In this document: positions 45,004 through 53,535 of the stretch, in pieces
Position numbering within the stretch: position 1 is the stretch's first letter
How the letters are laid out: the number at the start of each line of letters is the position of its first letter
DNA from: Rubrivivax sp.
GTDB taxonomy: Bacteria > Pseudomonadota > Gammaproteobacteria > Burkholderiales > Burkholderiaceae_C
Direction: 5' to 3'
Assembly: GCA_027490215.1 (NCBI GenBank)
Contig: JAIXYO010000029.1
Location: forward strand, 62,001 to 126,000
Length of the DNA: 64,000 bases
Notes under the pieces: model-generated
What the model was told of the DNA's origin: nothing
The model's database searches: none
What the model saw: only the letters and a program-made list of their open reading frames with translations
Made by a program: the position numbers and the translations under genes

Positions 45004-47423
45004 TGACCCCTCGCAACATGAGCAACAGTCCGACCCCCGCGAACCATCCCGCGCGCATCCTGATGTTCACGGCGTATCTTTCGCCGGAGTACAGCGGCGC
45101 GGCATTGCAGGCAATGACTCTGGCGAAGGAACTGCGGCGGCGCGGGCACCACGTCGAATTCGTCACCAACCGCTGGCCGGGATTGAGCGAAACCGCGACC
45201 ATCGATGGGTTCCATGTGCAGCGGCTCGAACCGGGACGGTTGCGCAAGCACCGCGAGTTTCGGCTGTGGTTCAACCTGTCCCGCTATGTCTGGAAGCGTC
45301 GCCTCGATTTCGACATCCTGCACAGCCATGGCGCTTACTTCACCAACGCCTTCATCGGTCCCCTGGCTCGGATCGTGGGGCTGAAGTCGCTCATCAAGGC
45401 CAGTCTGGCCGCCGACGACCTGCAAGGTCTGTCGCGCCCCATCGTCGGACGGGTGCACCGCTTCATGCTGCGCCAGATCGATGCTTGCGTGGCCATCAGC
45501 GAGGACCTCGTCCAGGAGTTCCGCGCCGGTGGCCTGCGACCATCGAAGATCCATCACCTGCCCAACGGCGTCGACACCTGGCGATTCCATCCGGTGTCCG
45601 CCTCGGATCGTGCCGGACTCCGGACAGAAATCGGACTGCCACTTGATCAATCCATCGCGCTGTATGTCGGCGTTCTTGACCAGCGCAAGAACATCTTGTG
45701 GCTCGCCGAACAGTGGGTGGCCACGAATGCCTTCGGCACAGGGGCGCTGCTGCTGGTGGTGGGGCCCAAGGGACGAGACGATCCCGAGGGGATGCTGCGC
45801 TCGCAGATCGCAACGCTCGCCCAGCGATACCCCCATCAGGTGATGCTGCACGACTTCCACGTCGACGTCGCACCCTACTACCAGTGCACCGACGCCCTTG
45901 TGCTACCGTCGGCCAAGGAAGGCTTGCCCAACGTCGTGCTCGAAGCCATGGCCTGCGGTCTGCCGTGCGTGGTGGCCCGAGTCAGCGGCAGCCGGGAACT
46001 GATCCTCGAAGGCGAGACCGGACTGACCTACTCCCCGGACAACACCATCGAGTTCGCCAGTGCGTTGGGCCATTGCCTCTCCACTGAGGGGCCCCTTCTG
46101 GGCCAGAACGCCCGTCGACTCTCGCAGGAGCGGTACTCGATCGGAGCCGTTGCCGACCGATACGAGGCGATCTACACCCACCTGCTCGGAAGTGCGAAAC
46201 GGATTCTCTATGTGGAGAACGGCATTGGATACGGGGGCGCCATCATCTGCCTGCGGCACCTCGTCCGCAATCTGGACAGGGCCCGCTTCGAACCCATGAT
46301 GATCACCGGCCTGTGCGACGCGAGGTACCAGGAAATCCAGGCCGAGGCAGCGTGGAAACACGTGCGCGACAAGCGGGTTGACGTGATCTCACTGAAGCGG
46401 ACGCTGCAGGCACAACGCTGGCCAGGCGCCTTGCCGGGATCGCGCTGGGTCATCAACCAGATCCTCTCCCGGTTTGACGACCTGATCAATTTCTTCCCGT
46501 CGTTCGTGCAGACGCTTTGGATCACATTCAGGTTCAAGCCCGACCTGATTCACGTCAACAACGAGCCTCTGTGCAATCGAGCCGCCGTGCTGGCAGGAAA
46601 GCTGCTGCGCGTTCCGGTCATCGCTCATGTACGCGGCGATCAACAAGGATCGATGCTGATGCATTCGTTCTTCCAGCTACCGGACTATTTCATCGCCGTC
46701 TCGCGCTGGGTGTCCGAAAGCATCGGTCGAATCGGCGTGCCGGAGCAGAAGCGGACCTTCATCTACGACGGCATCGAACTCGACAAGCTGGACCTGCAGG
46801 CCGACGGCACCCAGTTCCGCGATGCCCATGGCGTGGCAGAGAGCGCCTTCGTCGTCGCCCTGGTGGGGCTGATCATTCCCTGGAAGGGTCAGCGGCTGTT
46901 CCTCGAGGCTGCGCGGCTGCTCGTTGACGCGATACCCGATGCGGTGTTCGTGATCGTCGGCGGCACACCAGCAGAATTCACGCACTTCGAGGTGGAACTG
47001 CGGGAACTGGCGCAGTCACCCGACTTCAAGGGCCGCGTCCGTTTCACCGGCCACGTGGGGGACATGGCCCAGGTCTACAACGGCGTGGACATCGCGCTTT
47101 CAGCGTCGACTTCGCCCGAGCCGCTGGGGACGATGATCATCGAATCGATGACCATGGCACGGCCGATTCTGGCGCCCAATCATGGCGGCGCGGTAGAGAT
47201 GGTGAGCCATGGCGTCACCGGCCTCCTGTTCGAGCCCGGCAACGCTGCCGACCTCGCAGCGAAGATACGCCAGTTGCACGACGACCCAGACCTGCGTCGT
47301 CGGCTAGGTGCTGCCGCGCGCGAGCACGCTCTGAAGACGTTCTCGATCGAAGAACACGTGAAGCATGTGGAGGCTGTGTACGACCAGATGCTGACGCCGG
47401 CAAGGCATGCGGCCCTGGAATGA
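45003..47423 (+). CDS. Tandem GT4-GT4 glycosyltransferase fusion
   Basis: Protein of 806 residues with two complete GT-B transferase units. The first (about 18-395) has ARILMFTAYLSPEYSGAALQ and the E-x7-E motif EGLPNVVLE. The second (about 400-790) starts KRILYVENGIGYGGAIICLR and has EPLGTMIIE. Each unit keeps its own GT4 donor domain, so the protein probably adds two sugars in succession. ATG at 45003 overlaps the preceding stop by one base; an ATG 15 bases later is possible. It closes the plus-strand Wzm/Wzt block and converges on the XrtA operon with 15 bases between stops. Confidence 0.88.
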   Translation: MTPRNMSNSPTPANHPARILMFTAYLSPEYSGAALQAMTLAKELRRRGHHVEFVTNRWPGLSETATIDGFHVQRLEPGRLRKHREFRLWFNLSRYVWKRRLDFDILHSHGAYFTNAFIGPLARIVGLKSLIKASLAADDLQGLSRPIVGRVHRFMLRQIDACVAISEDLVQEFRAGGLRPSKIHHLPNGVDTWRFHPVSASDRAGLRTEIGLPLDQSIALYVGVLDQRKNILWLAEQWVATNAFGTGALLLVVGPKGRDDPEGMLRSQIATLAQRYPHQVMLHDFHVDVAPYYQCTDALVLPSAKEGLPNVVLEAMACGLPCVVARVSGSRELILEGETGLTYSPDNTIEFASALGHCLSTEGPLLGQNARRLSQERYSIGAVADRYEAIYTHLLGSAKRILYVENGIGYGGAIICLRHLVRNLDRARFEPMMITGLCDARYQEIQAEAAWKHVRDKRVDVISLKRTLQAQRWPGALPGSRWVINQILSRFDDLINFFPSFVQTLWITFRFKPDLIHVNNEPLCNRAAVLAGKLLRVPVIAHVRGDQQGSMLMHSFFQLPDYFIAVSRWVSESIGRIGVPEQKRTFIYDGIELDKLDLQADGTQFRDAHGVAESAFVVALVGLIIPWKGQRLFLEAARLLVDAIPDAVFVIVGGTPAEFTHFEVELRELAQSPDFKGRVRFTGHVGDMAQVYNGVDIALSASTSPEPLGTMIIESMTMARPILAPNHGGAVEMVSHGVTGLLFEPGNAADLAAKIRQLHDDPDLRRRLGAAAREHALKTFSIEEHVKHVEAVYDQMLTPARHAALE

Positions 47424-47438
47424 CCTCGCAGCCTGCGA

Positions 47439-48443
47439 CTAGTCCATTCGCCATTGCCCGCTGCGGTAGGCCTGCAGCGACTGGCTGAAGATGGGCTGGC
47501 GGCTGTACTCCCACATGCCGTACGCCTGGCCGACGTGGTTGGCCATGCTGCGCACCATGACGATCAAACCCACCCAGACCGGTGTCCAGGGGCTGGCCAC
47601 GGTTTGCTGGGCCTGGGCAATGGCCGGGCGAAGCATGTTGAGGTAAAGGTAAGCCCATACCGCCCCCACCACCAGCAACAGCGCCGGCATCAGCGGCGAC
47701 AACAGCAGTGCCATCATCCACAGCAAGTGATTGCGCAGGTGGTAACGCACGGCAGCAGCCTGCGACATGCCGATGCGGCCGGTGCCGCGACCATACAGGA
47801 AGTACTGCTTGGCCAGCTTGCGCAGCGTCGGCCGCGGACGCCATGACACCACGGCACTTTCGGCCAAGGCCACGCGACAGCCAAGCGCCTTGGCACGCTG
47901 CGCGAAAAGCGTGTCTTCCGCCGTGTACAACCATTCGGGGTAGCCGCCGACGGCCTGCCACAGGCTCTTGCGAAAAGCCGAATTGCGTCCGTGGAAGACA
48001 CGGTCTTCTTCGACGCTGGCATTCGTTGAAGTCGATAGCAGCCCGGCGTACTTCTCGAACCGGTTGCTGGCCACGATGCGCCGCGCGCCCGTAACGGCGC
48101 CGTACTCGGCGCCATCGACCAGCGGCCGCACCAGTTCCTGCAGCCAGTCGAGCTCAGGGCGGCAACCGCCGTCGGTGACGGCGATGATCGTGGCGCTGGC
48201 TGCGCGGATGCCGACATTGCGGCCGCGCGCGATGTTCGCGCCCCGCTCCACCAGCACACGGATCGACGGATGGCGCTCGGCATAGCCACGCAGCACCTCG
48301 ATCGTGCCGTCGGTGGAGCCGCCGTCGACCACGACGATCTCCTCGGGCTTGCGCGTCTGCGCCAGGAAGCCGTCCAGCAGGACACGGATTCCCTCACGCT
48401 CGTTCAGTACGGTGGTCACGACGGCGACGGTTTCCGAGGTCAT
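47439..48443 (-). CDS. Membrane-associated GT2 glycosyltransferase (ExoA-like)
   Basis: GT-A transferase of 334 residues with membrane helices at the C-terminus. AVVTTVLNEREGIRVLLDG, VVVDGGSTDGT and AVTDGGCRPELDW form the catalytic domain; helices follow near LLWMMALLLSPLMPALLLVV and later WTPVWVGLIVMV. This layout is like ExoA of succinoglycan synthesis. The ATG overlaps the stop of the upstream GNAT gene (ATGA). It is the last gene of the minus-strand XrtA operon in this window. Confidence 0.88.
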   Translation of the reverse strand: MTSETVAVVTTVLNEREGIRVLLDGFLAQTRKPEEIVVVDGGSTDGTIEVLRGYAERHPSIRVLVERGANIARGRNVGIRAASATIIAVTDGGCRPELDWLQELVRPLVDGAEYGAVTGARRIVASNRFEKYAGLLSTSTNASVEEDRVFHGRNSAFRKSLWQAVGGYPEWLYTAEDTLFAQRAKALGCRVALAESAVVSWRPRPTLRKLAKQYFLYGRGTGRIGMSQAAAVRYHLRNHLLWMMALLLSPLMPALLLVVGAVWAYLYLNMLRPAIAQAQQTVASPWTPVWVGLIVMVRSMANHVGQAYGMWEYSRQPIFSQSLQAYRSGQWRMD

Positions 48444-49588
48444 GTGAGGTCTCCGGGCGGTAACTGAGGTGGCAGATCGAAATAGTCGCCATCCAGCCCG
48501 CTTCTGAACCAGTTTTCAGCCAGCGGCATGTTGGCGGCGGGCAGCCCGTGCACGTGGTACCTGTTGCCGCGCGAGGGCACGTGCTCGAAGCCGTGCGTGC
48601 GGTACAGGCGGTCCAGCGCCGGCGAGGTCACCTCGAAGCTTACCCAGGTGCAGCCGCATTGCCGCCAGTGGTCGATGAGCAACCGCAGCAGCGGCCCTAC
48701 GAGCGCCTCACTGTCGGCGGGAATCCCCAGATCGCGAAGAACTGCCACCTGAACCCAATCTGAATAGCGTATGGTGGTCCACACCGCCCAGGCCAGCAGG
48801 TGGCCTGGGCGATCCCGCAGCGCGGTGATCTGCAGCGCAGCGGTGGGACGTTCAAAGACCCGCCAGTTGAGATACTGCGCATCGCGCTGCAGGCAAGAGA
48901 CCTGACCGGCGCTCACTCTGTGCCAGAGTGAATCGAATTCGTCGCCGCAGACACGCACTTCCGCCAACTGCAGCCCAGCCGTGGGGCCCAGCAGCCGGTC
49001 GCGCCAGGCCAGACGCAGGTCGAGCAGCCGGGCTGCCGCAGCGCCCGCACCGCGGCCCAAGCGCGCCTGCAGTGAGCCGCCGTAACCTGCCCTGGCCCTG
49101 AAAAACCCATTGTCAGCACCGCCTACCGCGACGAAACCCAGGCGGCCATAGGCGCGCTGCGTGACGGTGCCGGCACTGGTGCTGCCGGTGATGGTGGTCA
49201 CCGCGCGGCTGGCATCTATCAGGCGGGTGCCAAGGCGCTGGTCGCGGTAGCGGATGTCGACCGATGTGTGCGCCGCAAAGCCCAGCACCGTGGGCCGGCC
49301 CTCCAGCCACCAGGGCTGAGCGAACATGGCCCGGCAAGCGACGAGGGTGTCACCATCGAAGGCGCCGACACCGATACCGGGCAGCTGCTGCTGCCAAGGG
49401 TTGTGGACGATGCGGGCTTCGAACCACGCCGCCACGGCGTCGGCACGGGCGCCCAGTTCTTCGAAGCTGGACCGGGCCAGCGCCACGCAGGCGGGAATGT
49501 GCTGCGTACCCAGCGGCACCACCTGCAACTCGGCCCGCACCGGGACCGGGGCATGGGCTTGCGCAGATGCCGGCAAGGAACTAGTCAT
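48440..49588 (-). CDS. GNAT-fold acetyltransferase, duplicated
   Basis: Protein of 382 residues starting at ATG 49588, which overlaps the previous stop (ATGA). A first GNAT-like half contains SVDIRYRDQRLGTRLIDAS as a motif A variant. A second half (from about residue 245) includes VQVAVLRDLG and a closing helix-strand RLYRTHGFEHVPSRG. The two halves suggest an internal duplication with partial divergence. Such enzymes in XrtA loci are thought to acylate the glycan or a nucleotide sugar; the exact substrate is unknown. Followed by a GT2 gene with an ATGA overlap. Confidence 0.75.
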   Translation of the reverse strand: MTSSLPASAQAHAPVPVRAELQVVPLGTQHIPACVALARSSFEELGARADAVAAWFEARIVHNPWQQQLPGIGVGAFDGDTLVACRAMFAQPWWLEGRPTVLGFAAHTSVDIRYRDQRLGTRLIDASRAVTTITGSTSAGTVTQRAYGRLGFVAVGGADNGFFRARAGYGGSLQARLGRGAGAAAARLLDLRLAWRDRLLGPTAGLQLAEVRVCGDEFDSLWHRVSAGQVSCLQRDAQYLNWRVFERPTAALQITALRDRPGHLLAWAVWTTIRYSDWVQVAVLRDLGIPADSEALVGPLLRLLIDHWRQCGCTWVSFEVTSPALDRLYRTHGFEHVPSRGNRYHVHGLPAANMPLAENWFRSGLDGDYFDLPPQLPPGDLT

Positions 49589-50805
49589 CGCGCCAGCCCG
49601 TGCGAGGCCGAGCGCGCCAGCAAGCTGACCACGCCGGCCAGACCGCTGAAACGCATCAGCTTCCACAGCCGGCCGGTATGGCGCAGCCGCGCCCACAGGC
49701 AGGGCCAGCGCTCGACGAACGGCAGCACCAGCCAGACCGGGTCACGCGCGCGCAGCACACGGCCGAGCTCCACGGTGGACAAGAAGCGCAGCCCCGGAAA
49801 ACGGGCCAGGGATTCACGCAACAGCGTGTCCAGTTCGAGCAGGCTGCGCTGATGGCCTTCGGCGCTGCCGCAGAAGTTGTTGCGATGGTTTTCCAGCACG
49901 CAGGGGCGGCCTTGCGCGGTGTCGCGGGCAAGGATGGCCAGGGCATGGCGGGCGTCGCGGCCGCGAAGGGGCTCGAAGTAATCGGTACGCACCACGCAGA
50001 CCATGCCGGCGCTCCGCTGGCCATTGATGAAGCGGTCCTCTTCGCCTGCAGTGCCGCCGCTGGCCGTGCGGGAGGTGTAGCGAACGCCCGGCGTTACCAG
50101 GAACTCGATACCCTGTTCGAACCATGCTGCTTCGACAGCGCGCGTCCATACGAACGTGGGCGGCACCACCGAACGCGGCCGCTCGCTGAAGACACGCTGC
50201 CAGGCTGCGACCTCATCGGCCACTGCGGCCACGATGTCATCGCGCGGGTGCGGCAGCGAAGGCAGCACTGCGGTGTCGACCCAGCGGCTTTGCAGCGGCG
50301 ACGGCAGTTGCTCGGTTTCGGGGATGCCCGGCTGCCGGCGCCAGGCCTGCACCGCGGGGTCGGCGGAACTCTGCAGCGTAGCCGGCCAGTAGTGTTCCAG
50401 CCCATGCAGTTGCAGCGCGAAGACGCCACGCCCGACGCCTTCGCGCAAGGCCTGTAGCACCGGCTCGAAGAGCGCATGATCGAGCGCAATACGGTGGTGG
50501 CCACCCTGGGCGCGAATCGCCGCGGTGTCCGGCACGGCCAGAACCACTGCCAGGTTCAATACTGGCGCACGACCGGTGCTGTCGTGATGGCGGACCAGCA
50601 CGCCGCTGATGTCGTGTAGCGCCTGGGCCTGCACCAGCGGACCGGCGCCCCAGTCGTCGCTTTCGATCAGCAGTACCGGATGGCGGAAGACCGGCTCGCG
50701 CAGCAGGCGAAGCAGCGTGCGTGAGTAGGCCAGCAGGATGAACAGCCAGGCACAGACAGCGGTACCCGCGAGGAGCAGGGCCCAGCTCGCGATGACCTCG
50801 GTCAT
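49585..50805 (-). CDS. NodB-fold polysaccharide deacetylase-like membrane protein
   Basis: Protein of 406 residues with an N-terminal transmembrane helix (about 8-28). LLIESDDWGAGPLV replaces the usual TFDDG motif and VFALQLHGLEHYW resembles the second, His-containing motif. That pattern belongs to a divergent deacetylase-like group (compare R/ESDDWG and HGREH forms), so metal-dependent hydrolysis is possible but not assured. The C-terminal part has RTDYFEPLRGRD and a hydrophobic end. Its stop overlaps the GNAT start. Periplasmic action on the glycan is inferred. Confidence 0.7.
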   Translation of the reverse strand: MTEVIASWALLLAGTAVCAWLFILLAYSRTLLRLLREPVFRHPVLLIESDDWGAGPLVQAQALHDISGVLVRHHDSTGRAPVLNLAVVLAVPDTAAIRAQGGHHRIALDHALFEPVLQALREGVGRGVFALQLHGLEHYWPATLQSSADPAVQAWRRQPGIPETEQLPSPLQSRWVDTAVLPSLPHPRDDIVAAVADEVAAWQRVFSERPRSVVPPTFVWTRAVEAAWFEQGIEFLVTPGVRYTSRTASGGTAGEEDRFINGQRSAGMVCVVRTDYFEPLRGRDARHALAILARDTAQGRPCVLENHRNNFCGSAEGHQRSLLELDTLLRESLARFPGLRFLSTVELGRVLRARDPVWLVLPFVERWPCLWARLRHTGRLWKLMRFSGLAGVVSLLARSASHGLAR

Positions 50806-50839
50806 GATGTCACCTGAAAACGCAACTCGGGCCGGGCAC

Positions 50840-52171
50840 TCAGGTGCCGGGCTTCAGATGCCGCGCACTTGCGTCGGCCAAAGCCCCGCCACCGCGTGCC
50901 ACGCCGGCAGGCACTGGGTCGACCGGTGATGCATCAGCGCGGGCCGAATGCCCCACCAAGCTGTCGAGCACCACGACCACGGCCACCAGATGGTAAAGGT
51001 AGTCGAAGTAGGCCAGCCCCAGGAACGCACCAGCCGCCATGTAGCCGGCAAGGCTGACCTGGATCATGGCCGCCAGATCGCGGGCCCAGCTGTCCGCGGG
51101 GTTCAGCTTCGCGCGGCGGATCACACGGTTGCATTTCATCCACGTGAGCAGAAGCAGACCGACGAACAAGGCCAGGCCGACGAAGCCGTGTTCGCCCAGC
51201 ACCTCGAAGTAGATGCTGTGCGCGTCGTGTACGGCATAGGGATTGGGCGCAAAGGACCCGAAGACGTCCCCGGACCACATCTCGAAGCCGCCGCCGGTGA
51301 AGCGTGCCAGGGCCACGTTCCAGGCCGTCCACCAGGCGTTGATGCGGCCCAGTGCCGAAGCGTCCGAGTCGTAGGTGTTGATCGTGTTCATGCGCTCGTA
51401 CCATGAGCTGGGCATGATCGCGATCACTGCCGTCACCGCTACTGCCACCAGTAACCCGGTGGCGATCTTGTTGCGGCTCTTCAGCCAGAACATGGTGCCC
51501 ATGACCGCCAGCGCTACGAGTGCGCCGCGCGACTGGCTGCCCACGGCCGACAACACCGAAAGAAGCATGCCGGCGAGCAAGCCCAGCTTCACGAGCTTGT
51601 GCGTTTCCTGAAGGTGCAGATATCGCATGAGCGGAATCGTCATCACCAACGCCAACGCGAGTTCGTTGTTGCCGCCGATGAAGGTGCCGACCGGCCCCCA
51701 GACCCGTTCACTGCCGCCCTTGACGATGGTGAAGATGCCGCCTTTCATACCGTAGTAGCCCAGCGAAAGAACCACCACCCAGATGAACATCCTCACTCGG
51801 TGCTTGGAGGTGAGCATCACCAGGGTCATGAATGTCAGGATCTGGATCTTGATGACCTTGATGTACTGCTCCCACGCGGCATCGAAGTAGAAGGCCTGCG
51901 TCGTGGTGAAGCCCATCCAGATGACGAAAATCACGAGCAGAGTGATCTCGCGGCTCCAGACCAGCCGCTTGGCCTCTTTGGAGTTCAGCATGCCGATGAA
52001 CGTGGCGATGACGACGATCTGCACCACCGGCATGTTGTACATGAAGCTGTAGCACAGGCGGTGCGGGTTCATGTAGCCCAGCCAGGCCAACATCAGGATG
52101 CCCCAGAAAGGCCGCTTCAGCACGAAGGGCAGCAGACCGAAGACGACCAGACCCAGCGCGATGTCACGCAT
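50840..52171 (-). CDS. Putative O-glycosylation ligase, XrtA-associated (TIGR03097 type)
   Basis: Polytopic membrane protein of 443 residues that matches the XrtA-associated O-antigen ligase-like family. It begins MRDIALGLVVFGLLPFVLKR, a characteristic start, then FWGILMLAWLGYMNPHRLCY. The Wzy_C-type pattern AHSIYFEVLGEHGFVGLALF with the conserved histidine lies in the last third. ATG at 52171 overlaps the stop of the PaaK-like gene by eight bases; the long upstream extension in this frame is antisense noise. It is proposed to polymerise or ligate glycan, possibly onto PEP-CTERM proteins. Confidence 0.92.
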   Translation of the reverse strand: MRDIALGLVVFGLLPFVLKRPFWGILMLAWLGYMNPHRLCYSFMYNMPVVQIVVIATFIGMLNSKEAKRLVWSREITLLVIFVIWMGFTTTQAFYFDAAWEQYIKVIKIQILTFMTLVMLTSKHRVRMFIWVVVLSLGYYGMKGGIFTIVKGGSERVWGPVGTFIGGNNELALALVMTIPLMRYLHLQETHKLVKLGLLAGMLLSVLSAVGSQSRGALVALAVMGTMFWLKSRNKIATGLLVAVAVTAVIAIMPSSWYERMNTINTYDSDASALGRINAWWTAWNVALARFTGGGFEMWSGDVFGSFAPNPYAVHDAHSIYFEVLGEHGFVGLALFVGLLLLTWMKCNRVIRRAKLNPADSWARDLAAMIQVSLAGYMAAGAFLGLAYFDYLYHLVAVVVVLDSLVGHSARADASPVDPVPAGVARGGGALADASARHLKPGT

Positions 52172-53531
52172 GGCAAGGCTCCTTGGCTGGCAAAGCGACC
52201 CGGCTGACGATGTAGCGGTACTTTCCTGAAGCTTCGGGCTTGATTTCGGAGACGGGCTCGATGTCGACCTGCACCGCCGGCCCCAGACGGGCGCGCACCT
52301 GCTGCACCACCTGCGCATGGTGCTGCGGCGTGAATGCCGAGCCCGCGACCAGCAGGATGCGCGTGCGCTGCAGGCTCTCCTGCACGATCTTGAACTGCTG
52401 CACACCCGGCAGGTCGCGCAGGATGTAGACCAGCGCCAGGCCGTGCAGCACGGTGCCGTCGGCGGCGACCACGAAGTCGGTGGTGCGGCCCTGGATTTCT
52501 TGCAGCACAGGCAGGCCACGGCCGCAGGCGCAGGGCTCGGTACCGATGGCGGCCACGTCGCCGGTTCGGTAGCGGATGAAGGGGAAGTCGCGCGTGGCCA
52601 GGTGGGTGACGACGACCTCGCCGGCCTGCCCCGCGGGCAAGACATGGCCGTCGCGGTCGACGATTTCGACCACGAGGTCTTCGGCCGTCAGATGCATGCC
52701 GCCTTCGGGGCACTCGTGGGCGATGAAGCCGGCGTCGCGCCCGCCATAGCCGTTGGCCACCGGGCAGCCGAACACGCGACCGATGGTGGCGCGCTGCTCG
52801 TCGTACAGGCGTTCGCTGGTGACGAAGGCCACGCGGATGCCCAGGTCGTCCAGGCGCTGGCCGCGCGCTTCGGCGTGGCGCGCGATGTGGCTCAGCGCGC
52901 TGGGGTAGCCGAACAGCATCTTCGGGCGGCGGCGGCGGATGGCCGCGACGAAGCCGTCGAGCTTGGACTCGCTCATCTCGAATGCGGGCAGCAGTTCGGT
53001 GCGCAGCAGGGTGTCGCGCAACGCGCGCACGCGGTCCTGGCTACCGAGTTCGATGGGCGAGCCCCAGACCACGATCTCGGGGTCGCCGATGTCCACGCCC
53101 CACCAGCGCGTGGCGCGCCACTTGGCGGCGACGTCGTGGCTGACGCGTTCCTTGCCGATGAAGAAGATCAGCGGTTCGCCCGAGCTGCCGCCGGTGTTGA
53201 ATCGGGACAGGCCGCGGGCTTGCGGATGCTTCAGCGCTTCGGTGTGGGCGCGGATGACGGCCTTGTCGAGCAGGGGCAGGACCTGAAGATCGGCGAGGTG
53301 GCGAACTGCCGCGGGGTCGAAGCGCAGGCGGGCGAAGAGTTCGCGGTAATAGGGCACCCGGGCCCCCGCTTCGGTGAGCAGGGTGCGCAGGCGCTCCAGT
53401 TGCAGCGCCTGCAGCTGCTCGGTCGGCCACCACTGCGTGGCTTCGAGCTGCTTCCGCACGGCCACGCTGGTGTGCCCCTTGAGCTTTTCTTGCAGGGGGA
53501 ACAGGGCAGCAGAGACGAAGCGCGTCCACAT
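52164..53531 (-). CDS. Phenylacetate-CoA ligase-like (PaaK/CapK) adenylate-forming enzyme
   Basis: Protein of 455 residues with the PaaK fold. The phosphate-binding loop is FNTGGSSGEPLIFF, followed by the strand NGYGGRDAGFIAHECPEGG and the TGD motif YRTGDVAAI. The C-terminal lid carries GRTTDFVVAADGTVLHG. ATG at 53531 was chosen; the preceding frame is not coding-like. It may activate an acyl group or sugar acid for transfer, as proposed for capsule-gene CapK proteins. It lies between two XrtA-operon genes with a start four bases after the previous stop. Donor unknown. Confidence 0.88.
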   Translation of the reverse strand: MWTRFVSAALFPLQEKLKGHTSVAVRKQLEATQWWPTEQLQALQLERLRTLLTEAGARVPYYRELFARLRFDPAAVRHLADLQVLPLLDKAVIRAHTEALKHPQARGLSRFNTGGSSGEPLIFFIGKERVSHDVAAKWRATRWWGVDIGDPEIVVWGSPIELGSQDRVRALRDTLLRTELLPAFEMSESKLDGFVAAIRRRRPKMLFGYPSALSHIARHAEARGQRLDDLGIRVAFVTSERLYDEQRATIGRVFGCPVANGYGGRDAGFIAHECPEGGMHLTAEDLVVEIVDRDGHVLPAGQAGEVVVTHLATRDFPFIRYRTGDVAAIGTEPCACGRGLPVLQEIQGRTTDFVVAADGTVLHGLALVYILRDLPGVQQFKIVQESLQRTRILLVAGSAFTPQHHAQVVQQVRARLGPAVQVDIEPVSEIKPEASGKYRYIVSRVALPAKEPCHA

Positions 53532-53535
53532 GGCA

